NCBI GenBank assembly: GCA_964019695.1
Contig: OZ026518.1
Span: forward strand, 76,625,912-76,689,911
Direction of reading: 5' to 3'
Length of the DNA stretch: 64,000 nucleotides
DNA from: Loripinus fragilis
Lineage: Eukaryota > Mollusca > Bivalvia > Lucinida > Lucinidae
The notes under the pieces are model-generated. The model did not search any database and had not been told where the DNA came from. It saw only the letters and a list, made by a program, of their open reading frames with translations. This document shows, in pieces, positions 29,901-41,900 of this stretch (position 1 is the first letter of the stretch; every line of letters starts with the position of its first letter). Position numbers and translations under genes: made by a program.

Positions 29901-32900
29901 AAACTGGGGTCAAAGTTGGAAACCCCGTCTGACAAAACTTTCTGGATCCGTGCATGTCCCCAGGTAAGGAATCATTATCATGTTACACTGGACTAAGCAT
30001 GAAATGTATTATCTCATCGCATACCTCATTTTTTTGAAACCTCATTCGATGTGTTAAAAATTAATTTCACCGAAGGTGAAGAAACACAACATTATGAAAG
30101 CTGGATAGAAAAATATTAAACAACCACACAACATAAAAAAACTAGCCTGGCCAGATTAACAAATAAACCGTGTCCTAAGTGAGATTCAGGCAACCTGGAA
30201 ATCAACTCAGTCATATTTTAACATGTAACATTGAAGCAGGCTCATCTAATTCAAATATTTGAGACGTAATAAAGGGAAGAATATCATCTCATGGCATACC
30301 TCATTTTTGTGAAACCTCATTTGATTTGTTAAAAAAGTAAGTTCTCTGTAACCTTATGAAAGCTGGTAAAAAAGGTAAAACAACCATAGCAATATAAAAA
30401 GCTAGCCTGACCAGATTAACAAATAACGGTGTCCCAAGTGAGATTCAGGCAACCTGGAAATCAACTTAGTCATATTTTACAATGTAGCATGGAAGCAGGC
30501 TGATCTAATTCAAATACTTGAGACGTAAGGGAAGAATATATTTATTGAAAATAATCTGTTGGAACAACATTGTGTTCTGTTAAATAATTAAAGAGTATCA
30601 TATAAGTTATATATGCCTATGTCATTTGTATATACGAGGGTCATTTGGAAAGTTCTTAGCATGACATCATAACCCCACAATGCGTTCATTGATTTTGCCA
30701 ACAAGTCGCTGAATTATATCACAAACTTACTACGCTTGAGACTGATAAACTCAGAGTGACAGCCTGTTCAAAAACTTTCTGTCTAAGATTCTTGTAGGCG
30801 TCCTGAACACTGAGTGTTGGAATGCTTCCTTGCACACTTCCTGAAATATAGACTCAGTTTGTAATGTAAACAGATAAAAAATCTTAATTATGCTTTCTTG
30901 GTACTTACATGTGATTTCTTTCTTGGTACTTGCATGTGATTTCATTCTTGGTACTTGCATGTGATTTCAATTCATTTCTATTATTTTAGAATAAACTTTA
31001 AAAGTAAAGTGTCCCATAAATTAAGACATTTGTGCATTTCAACCATAATAAGTTTTTAGGAGACATAAACCAAATTAATACACTGTCCCGACAAAATAAA
31101 ATGTAATATGATTTGAACGATCATCTTGTATAAATTGGTTAATACATAAAAATGTAAGTGAGTATGATCAGGAAATACAAGAATCTTGAACTGCAGACCA
31201 ACCAACGGCACCCAGAGGAAGAGCTACAGGACATTTGCAGTAACAAGATATCCAAAAGAGAATAAAAGCAAAGCAACCAGCTCTCTCTTCCTCGCCAAGA
31301 TGGTTGCAAAGCAAGAAGGGACAAAGAGTACTGCATTTCAAAACATAGACCAACACAGATCCCCAACAAACACTGAGGGGTACTTAAACAATATATCAAC
31401 TACAACAAGACTATTGCCATCGAATGTACAGCAGTCTAAGCTACCGCGAGGGGGTCTCCAATGCATTTTACTGGCGCCGAATCTTCGTCCTAGATTCTGT
31501 TGTTGTTTTTTATACACAAAAATTGCTTAGCTTGCATGGATGCTTCCTAACTAATGCAATGCATCATCACAGAGTAACAGTCTAATCAAATTAACACAAT
31601 ATGATGAAACACAGAAAATGGCTTATGACTCACAGATAGTCAGAGCTAAAGAAAACCTCAAGTTGAGCTATGGTGGACCCAGCCAAGGACAAGCATCGAC
31701 ACCAACCAACAGATTAAAGCTTTACATCAAGGTCGTCATTGAGTCTGAGGCCAGACCCACCATCGTGCAATTAAAGCAGAAACCATAGCTATAAACCAGG
31801 CATGGGTTTACAACCAGGCATGCACACTGCCCCATTATATCCATGTTGTATCCGACTTTTTTATGGCGTTAAGTATGAATTCATTTGGCTTAAATTAGAT
31901 TAACAGTGGAACAAAATTTGGGATGCACTGATTTAAGACTAAGATACACATTTCTGGATTATTTTCTTAGTGTCTATTAACACTTTCACTGCCAAACGCG
32001 ACTGTAGTCGAATTTACAGTTCACTGACAAGCGCGACTACAGTCAAAATTTAAGGCACAGTTGATAGCTGTCTAATTCTAAACGGTTATAAGGAAATCAA
32101 CTCTTTGTTCTGTATTTCAAAATGTTCAGGGACATAATAATATCGTATATGGAGGTATATGCAATTTTCCGAACAAGGAAGGATATTACAATCATGTTTG
32201 TAATGTCATTAGATTTTGCAGAAATTAAAAATATCGAAACATGTCCATGGGGATGACATATAGGACGCATTAAGCCCTTCAACTGCTATACTTTGATTTA
32301 TTTCTGATGAAACACTATATCAGAATAGATCCTGATGTTTGATACTTGATGTAGATGGATGTTTATCTATTTCTTGCATAAAATAGATGTTTATAGGCAT
32401 TTTTCATACTTTGAATATGGCTTCCAAAATGGCCACCAAAGGTCACCTGACTTTTTTTAATTATTAGTTTAAATAAAAGTTTTATATAATATCAACATTC
32501 TGTTAAAGTTTCACAGCGATAGGTTGAATGGTTCTGGAGATTTTTTGTGTTGAACCCATATACCCTCAATATTCAGGAGTCCTTGAAACATGCTTGGCAC
32601 TGAGGTATTGATTTTTTGAGCTGCTTGGCAGCGAAAGTGTTAAATGATTTTACAAACCAATTTTAAATAATTATATTAAGTATAGAAATATACACAATGT
32701 TTCGCTTGATAGTAAATAAACGAAGGTATATCTGAGCGTCTATGTTGTACTAGATAATTGTAAAGTAAAAAACTGATTTAATGTTAGAAATATGAAATAA
32801 ATATGTGTATTGTTTGGAAGCAGTAATTAGCCAATTATGACATTCTGAAATGCATGTGCACAAATGTATTTACTTTTCTTTTGCTTTTGTTTTAATAAGA

Positions 32901-35900
32901 ATGTTATAAATGTTATATAGATCAAATTGTTAACTCCTCTGACAACTGATATTGATAAATTATAATAAAAACTCAGGTATTTGGACCATGTAGAGGTAGG
33001 TCTTCATTGTACTTACTCGAGAAATGATCACATGATTGGCTGCTTGTAAGAACAGCTGTTCCATTTCCAAGGTGCTGTTTACTTAATCTGCATGTTTGAT
33101 CATTGGAGCAGAAGTCAAAACTGTTACAGATAAAGCCTTGGTTATTCACACAGAAATCTGCACATTGCACTGGAAAAGGCACATGATATACATCTGAATC
33201 TTCAATTTTCTCCAACACCTTTCCTGGGATATACTCAAAAAGAGCTGCAAGTGAATAAAGCAATACTTACACTTACATGCATTTTCAAATACATCTAAGT
33301 CAATGGTAAAGTTGAACTTTTTAAAGGTGTATAATTCGGTAAAATGTACAAAATGTGAAATATGTGCATTTTTACACAGGTTTAATATTTTGTACATTTG
33401 CTGAGTAGACCTATTATATGCACTCTAAGAACTTTAAAATATGTAGTCAGCTTATTCTTGAAAGCATCTGTAAAGTGCATCTAGATTATCATGGCACAAT
33501 AGTACATATTTTTGTAAAATTAGTATTAAATATAATGTATATATAATCAATTTTGAGCATGGCACTTTTATTGTATAAAACTCACACTTTTTGGTGTGCT
33601 GGAATTGCGAGAACGGTTTGAATTTTCTTGACATTTTCGGCAATATTACCGAGTAGAACAGAGCTCCATATTTGCATCAACTCTTAATTTGGTTACCTCT
33701 TCTCATCAACAAATTTATTTGATATTCGTTGAGAATCGATTTATTTGCATTTCCTTATAAACATATATTTAACGTTTCAGTCAATCAGCTAACCCCCTCA
33801 GAGTTGGTGGTTTCTCTATCTTTAAGCATCTGGTCTAGGCTATCAGAACTGAAAAAGTGCCCAAATTTGATTTCGCTCATTATTTAACATAAACCTAACC
33901 AGTCTAGTGATGTTAATCCATTAAATGTCTTTGTTGTCGCATCTATAAGCTAGAGGATCTGAGGAGATCAGAAGATTCATGTAAGGTGTTTTACAAGAAG
34001 AATAATACATGATTAAGCAACTCATGACATACATTTAAGGTAAATGTCTTTTAAATGATAATTTGATGGTAGGATTACTTCTTTGTAGAACAGACTGATG
34101 AATAGCTGATCACTGGTGGATTTCAATAAAAACTCATTTATCATTATGATGTCGCATGTAGAAGTGCAATAGAGCCGTGTATTATAGTCGATACTACTCT
34201 AGTGTATTACATATACTGTATATATTAGTAAATGTATGAAGTGGCGACTATTACAACGTCGCATGTCTATGGCAAAATCCTGACGTTTTCAGACCAAAAA
34301 CGTGATATTAAAGTTGTTTTAGCAGGCGTTAATTTAAAAAGTGTACCAACAATAATAAGACGGTTCTTTTTATCACCCAAACCATTGGTTAAAACTGATG
34401 GGTAAGAAACATTTAAAATTTTAAGCTCAAAAATGTGTTTAACTAACACTATGAAAATCTAACACGTCTTCACCTCGTTGAGAAAAAGCGATAAAATGGG
34501 AGGATATGCTAATGTACATGAGCACTCATGTAAGCCCATCTGTCTCTAATGACATGGTTTAACTACCAGTCATATACCTGGTGCTGGTGGTCTGTCCAGA
34601 AGTGTAGCAGAGATGAACAAGTTGAAATCATCGTAAAGTAAATTCACATCCTGTATTCTTAGTACCGACACGTTTAGCTGGCGGGCAAACTCTTTGTGTG
34701 CAAGCTCCTTTAGAACAATACTCTCAGTTTTCTTGTATGTTCCTGGTAATAATAACAATTTCACAGTAAAAAATGGTTCATCTCGAGATTATCCAGTGGA
34801 TCAGCCTGTGCTTCAGACATATTTAATCAACGTTTTTTGCTAATTACATGAAAACCCTCTCTTTTGGTGCACATTGAAGGTCAGTTTTGGCTAATTTTCA
34901 GGCTGATCTGACTCTTGGCTGAGACATTAGGTTGGTCTGGCTATGCTTTAGCATAATCAACATAAATCTCTACATGTATTCATTGGTATTTTGTAATTAT
35001 GATCATTTATATTATTGTAGAATTTAAATAGCTTTAAAAATATTGGTTGATTGCTTAAATCATTTTAATGATAAGCATAATTATATCTGCTAAAATATTG
35101 CAATAAAAATGTTGTGACATATGATAATATGCTCAGATATAAACTGTGGTATCCTAATTAAATATTGGTTTTAATACCGCAGTGCTTAGCCTAGTTTTGT
35201 TCCTGTTGATGATAGAGATACAATGATGCTTATTGACCTGGTTTTATGGTATAAGTAAGAAAGAGGGCTAATATCAGGAATCGATACAATCAAGCACCCC
35301 ACCTGACCCAGGATACCAAAGTTTCGTTTGTTCTTTCCAGTTTTACAATTATCATGCGCGAATCCAGAGGGGGAACAGGGGGTCTGGAACCCCTGAAAAA
35401 ACACAAAATATAGGGTTTCTTAGCAATACTTGTAATGATCCCCTGAAAAATTACAACGTTACAGAGCCAGCATTCAATGTTGGGCCATCATCGGCCCGCA
35501 AGGGAAACGCCATTACAATGGCGTTTCGCTGCCTGGTCGATGATGGCCAGCTTTTAGTGGTATTTGGATCCTCTTTCCCCTCATCAACTAAAAAAACGTA
35601 GTAAGAGTTTAGCCCCCTCTGACAAAACTTACTGGATCCGCGCATGATTATCACACTGAGGAATAGATCTGTGAGTTCGTTGTATACTTCCGTTTGTGTG
35701 TGTGTATGTGTGGGAAGGGGCCAGGTGTGGTACTTGACTGTATCGATTTCTTCCTTACTTTGTCTGTGTTCTGGTGGATCTTCCTTGTCATGCCATGGAT
35801 TGGCTTGTGGTCTGCGATTGCGGCAATTCCTGGTCATACTCACTCGTTATAGTAAGTTTATTTAAGTTTATTTCGTAATTGTTATCGATGCTCACATCTT

Positions 35901-38900
35901 AATCATCCCATTGGTTACCATAGAGTAATACAATATTTGCTAGCACACCTATCACATATGCACAAACAAACTCCGAAAAACACCATGCTGACGTATCCAG
36001 CAAAAAAATAGTCTTAGCATTCCTTTTCATCCATACTTCGCATATGCTAGAAGTGAAGACTCTGGCGAGGCTGTGCATTTGCGCAGTCTCGTCAAAGCCA
36101 TCACTGCTCACCTAAGCAATAAGTACCAAATCTCGTGTGCTGACCCATATATTGACGCTATTGTTATCTTAATAATGATAATCAAGTGAACATATATTCT
36201 TTCTATGCTAACTATTTGCCTGCTAGTGGCGACTTTTGTCATCTGCTGACAACATTTGAAACAGTTTGGATGCAGATCAGGATTGACGTTCTGTTGGTCC
36301 TGGTGTGGATCCAAACTGTTTGTCCCTCTTGTAGTGTGCTTGGGAGCATTTATTGAAAATAATAATTTTGAAAAAAAAAAGTCAGCAGACGACAACAAAA
36401 GCGTAATAAATACTAAGCATGCACATAATTGATTTTACTGACCTGGAAACTGGACTTGAAACTTGAGTTTACTATCGTCTGGAAAACATGGGGCTATATC
36501 AAATACTTCCAACAATGGAGTATCTGGACTGAAATCCACATAGTTATATATAGCTTTGAAACCAAACTGTCAAAAGAAAAAAAGAAACATATTTTAAAAA
36601 AAATCCACTAGTTTTTGTTAACTACCGGAGCCATGGCTTATCTATTAACCATTTACAGACCAATAGATTTTTCCATAAATAAATATACAATTAAGTCAGG
36701 AAAGTCCATCCTATATATCGAGGGGCCAGAGATTATAATTGCAAAAAAACGTTGTATTAATTCTCTGAATATGGATTTTGTCTAAGCAAACATATTAATG
36801 TTTGGAAGGCCTTGATGAAATGCTGCATTACGCAACATTTTACATGCATCTGCTTCTTACCTCAAAACGTACCCATTTATAGCATTCAGGCAACAAAAGG
36901 TTAAAGTAATGCGATCTGACAAAACAGTACAAGTATAGCAGTAAAATAACTTTAGCAAACGTATTAAATAGTTGTTTTATAATATATTTTTTAGTTCTAA
37001 TTTTTCTCTTTGTCAGTTTAACAGTTTACAAAAACAGTTTCAGTGATAAATGGAAAAAGTTTAGCCAGTAAAATATATTCCTGCACAAATACCATAGCGC
37101 ACAGCCGTTTGATCATGAGTCCAATGACAAATGAGATCAATCAAGTGTTGAAATCATAAAATTAATTTGCTGTTTAGGCAAAGAGTTTTAAACTAAAAAA
37201 ACTTAAACATAACCTGATTTACTTATATGACGTAATACAGAATTTTTTTTTTTGATCTGTATTTGCTATTTTTGTTGTTGGTTATGTTTGGGAGGGTGTC
37301 ATGTCCTGTGCAGTAATGATGTTGTAACATTCTTAACTTTGCAAGCTTTTTTTCAAACTAATATTTAAATGGCTTGGGTTTGTTTGTTGTTGTTGTTGTT
37401 GCTGTTTGTTTGTTGTTTTGTGCAGTAATGATGTTTTAACATTCTTAACTTTGCAAGCTTTTTTTCAAACTAATATTTAAATGGCTTGGGTTTGTTTGTT
37501 GTTGTTGTTGTTGCTGTTTGTTTGTTGTTTTGTGCAGTAATGATGTTTTAACATTCTTAACTTTGCAAGCTTTTTTTCAAACTAATATTTAAATGGCTTG
37601 GGTTTGTTTGTTGTTGTTGTTGTTGCTGTTTGTTTGTTGTTTTGTGCAGTAATGATGTTTTAACATTCTTAACTTTGCAAGCTTTTTTTCAAACTAATAT
37701 TTAAATGGCTTGGGTTTGTTTGTTGTTGTTGTTGTTGCTGTTTGTTTGTTGTTTTTGTGCAGTAATGATGTTTTAACATTCTTAACTTTGTAAGCTTTTT
37801 TTCAAACTAATATTTAAATGGCTTGGGTTTTGTTTGCTGTTGCTGTTGTTGTTGCTGTTTGTTTGTTGTTTTTGTGCAGTAATGATGTTTTAACATTGAA
37901 TTTCTTAACTTTACAAGCTTTTTTTCAAACTAATATTTAAATGGCTTGAGTTTGTTTGTTGTTGTTGTTGTTGCTGTTTGTTTGTTGTTTTTGTGCAGTA
38001 ATGATGTTGTAACATTCTTAACTTTGCAAGCTTTTTTTTTCAAACTAATATTTAAATGGCTTGTGGTTTATTGTTGTTGTTGTTGTTGTTGTTGTATTTG
38101 GGAAGGGTTTCATTTTAATAGACCATTGGCAATACTTCCAAATTATTTTATTTTGCATAAATTATCTCTTGTTGAGGCCAATTCTACATGACATGATAAA
38201 TTACTGCATTCTATCCGCATTGTTTCTGCAAGTTCAATATTAGGCATACTATATAGAAAATACTAGGTGGGTGTCTTTTGATATCAATTTTACCAAGCAG
38301 GGCTTTAAGAACGCATGTTAACATCGCGAGGCTTGCCGAGATATAGAGAATACTAGGTGAGTGTCTTTTGATGTTAAGTTTACCAGGCAAGGCTTTGAGA
38401 ATGCTTGTTGACTTTGCGAGGCTTGCCGAGGCTCGCGATGTCAACAAGCGTTCTCAAAGCCGGGCCTGGTCAACTTGATATCAAAAGACGCAAACCTGGT
38501 ATTCTATTTATCAGTTAACCTATTGTTTCTTTCTTAAAACTAGCGATTTTGACGTAATTTACGATGTTTATGTTGATTCAGCGTCATTAGCGACGTCATT
38601 AAAAAAGTGCAACGTCATCATGACCTGATAAAGGCACATGCAGTGAGATAGACAATGTTTATAAGGCAGCAATGCTAAAGGTTACTGATAAATATCTTTA
38701 CAATGGTCATATTTAAAATCATAAAATGTTTATAAGAATACCTCTTTAGCATTGAGTTCCATCTTCACAGGTGTCTGGAAACTGTCGAATGGTCTGACAT
38801 TCACATAATTCGTCCAGTATTTCTGACAAATAGAATCATAAATTTTTGAAATCAAAGTAAGAAAGAGGGAAAAGATCAGGAATCATTACAATCAAGCCCC

Positions 38901-41900
38901 ACACAAACACCTACTGGCAAACATATCAAATACATTTCACGTACAGAAAAACCTGTCTAAAGCGACCACTCAAAAATAGAGAAAACAAAGTTCTTAAAAT
39001 GACAAATGGTAGCTTTATGAAGGTCGAAAGTATTGCAGAATGCTCCAAGGGCAGCATTCTGGAATACTTTTGACCTGCATTAAGCGATAATTGGTATTGA
39101 AAACCATTTTGGTCTTTTGGAGAGTGGTCGTTTTAGACAGGTTTTACTGTATTAACAAGTATTTGAAACGGTGGCAAAGTTTCTTACTTAGCAAATTCTA
39201 TACATAAGTTGGACATCACTATAAATTCTTTAATTATCATCATAGGAAACCCGTAAAAGCCTGAACGCAATTTTGTTTGAGTCCAAATAGTGGCTGTTGC
39301 TGCAGAGGGTGCTAAGGCAGTGGTTCAGTTTCACTCACTCTCATTGTGTATGTAGAGGGATGTTTACGTTTGGTCTTGGGGTGTTTTTATACTATGCTTT
39401 GTGTCACTATTTGTTTGGCAATCTTTCAAGGTGATTGCCCTTTTGTTTTATATATGGATGTTTAGTTCACATATGACAGTGTTGTATATCATAATAATGG
39501 TGCCATAGGTTGGCTGTGATGTTATTGTGACGATTTCCCAATTATATTGTACTACTTTCTCTGAAGGTCGTTTTTGTCTTAGCAAATAGTGTGAAACCTG
39601 ATGAAATATCGCCATATGCAGCATTTTATCTTAACAAAGTGCACATTTAGGAGTCACTAGTTTTTGAGTGATTAAACATAATGATGAAACATTTATTAGG
39701 CCTCGATGCGAGAAAACCTGTCTTCGATGGTTTGCAAACAGCAAAGGCGCAGACCAACCTGCGCATCCACGCAGTCTGATCATTGCCTTTGTTATCGCTT
39801 GTTAGAAGGTATCATATCTAGACTTGCTACGAGCAAAAGTTTAATTTTCTAGCTAGTCTCTGAAGCTAAGCAGACTTGTTGAGTCTCCGTTTGTCGGAAA
39901 CCCCAAAGACATGTTTTCTCGCAACGAGGCCCATTAATAACTTCAATACTTACAGCCAGAAACCAATACGTAACTGTTGTGTTCACATTCAAATCCAAGA
40001 AGCCAGTTATGTATAGGTTTGGTCGAATGGCTACAAATACGTCACATAGAACACCTCGCTCCATGAACTGAAAGCAAAAATTAATACAAAATATGTGCAG
40101 CAACATGAGGTTTCAACAACGTGGCATTTTGGTATTAATAGACTCAGATGAGCCTGAATATATGCTCATATGTGCAGACTGATCTGAGCCTTTACTGGTC
40201 ACACATATCACACTGTTGGAAATCGCATGTCGCGGCTCATATGTCTTATACTAACCATTGCAAATAAACGTGCTTAAAATAAATGAGCCACATCCAGAGA
40301 AAATATGTTTTTTCAGGGTTTTTGAACAGCTTGGAACACCATATGGGAAAGTGACACAAACACAATAAAAAATGCAAGAGAGCCAAGAAGTCAGCCCTTA
40401 TTCCCAGCAGGCGACCACAGGGCTGCAAGGAACAGACAAGACAGCATAATAAGGATAAAATGAAACATAAATAAGCAAAACGATCTAAAAAGAAGCATGG
40501 CCTCGGAACAGTCAGCAAAAATCACTGGAGGGCGTAAGCATGGCCTTGGAACAGTAAGCAAACAATCACTTGAGGGCTAAAGCATGTTTAATGGTACCAA
40601 CCTCATCTTTAGTTCTGATGTGGTCCAAGACGCATAGATGTTTGGTTCGCATGAAATATCCCTCACTTATCAATGTATCACCCCTAACATATGGCAACCA
40701 GTTAAGGATCCCACAAACCTGCGCATCTGCTAAAAAAGCCATAGTTGCTAACATACATAAAACATGGATGCAGATGAAGGCTCGCACCAAAATTAAAGCG
40801 TATTCCCAGCCAACATGCCATCTCTGGCTACTATCAACCTGCCCGTGAAATTTCTCTGGCGGACCGATTGTTCTCCATTTTAACATTCTACTATTCTGCC
40901 AGCCAAGCGTGACAGTTACGTCGTGTTTTGTTAAAAAAGTCATCAGGGGCTAATAATCGATAGACCATTTGTGTATTAATCCTAGCCTGCGGATAGGATT
41001 AATACACAAGTGATCTGTCCATTTTGCGTTGGCTCAAGATGCGTGTACAAGTTATTTTTTACTAAACAATTGTAAACAAAATATTACGTCACTGTCACTC
41101 TTTGTTGGCACGACAGTAACTGGATGCTTCTCTAGGAATCTGTTCATTCATGTTTAAAAATTGTCTTAATGCATGTACCTGTACAATAAGTATTATAACC
41201 TTATGAGCTGTCCACCTACGATATACACTGTTTATATTTTACAGACCTGTCCAATATAAGTATAGTTGACATCAAGGTTGAATAGCTGTAGTGGGTTCTT
41301 CAGGTTCAGGATGTAAGAATCAACTTTATGTTGTGATGTAAAATTCATCGTGGCATCTCCAGATGTGTTTGTAAGTGGAAGAATAGTACAGTTACCCCGA
41401 GTCTTGTCCACCACATACCGTACACCTTTAACAGATAAAAAGTAATTGAGTTTCACATTGGTTTTAGATAAACAAAATTGTTGAGAGTAAAAGTGTAATT
41501 ATTTTCTTACCCATCAGTTTTAACATATGTTTTGGGTGCTCAAAAGAACCGTCTCGTTGAGGCGGTTCTTTTGAGTACACACAACATGTGTTTTGGTTGA
41601 GAAATATGAAAATTTTATTTCTGGTACCCACTCTTGACTGAAGGCCTGGTTTTATGCTGTAAAGATTTAGGAAGATGTATTTTGAAAACCCCAGATTTCT
41701 TGACCTGCTATTTTATACTTTTGTAATATCAATATACAGTTATCAACAATATGTTTCTCTGTCTTAACTTTTGATCTAAGGGTTGTAGGACTGTTATAGT
41801 TGCTGTTTGATTTGAATTGCATCTTAACGAGTTTAAGTAAATCAAGATCATAGTTTCGACAGGAAGTCTGTTATTTTAATTTGATATTGAGATTTTCTGT

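Noticed and set aside
30892..30970. CRISPR-like repeat array
   Set aside because: Three adjacent 24-bp copies with no spacers in an animal intron; a simple tandem repeat.
31186..31530. 114-codon plus-strand reading frame
   Set aside because: Its first half is a dispersed repeat seen in inverse at 24840-25110; no coding signature.
35451..35843. 130-codon minus-strand reading frame
   Set aside because: It covers MITE family D and a family C-like fragment; the frame is not kept in other copies.
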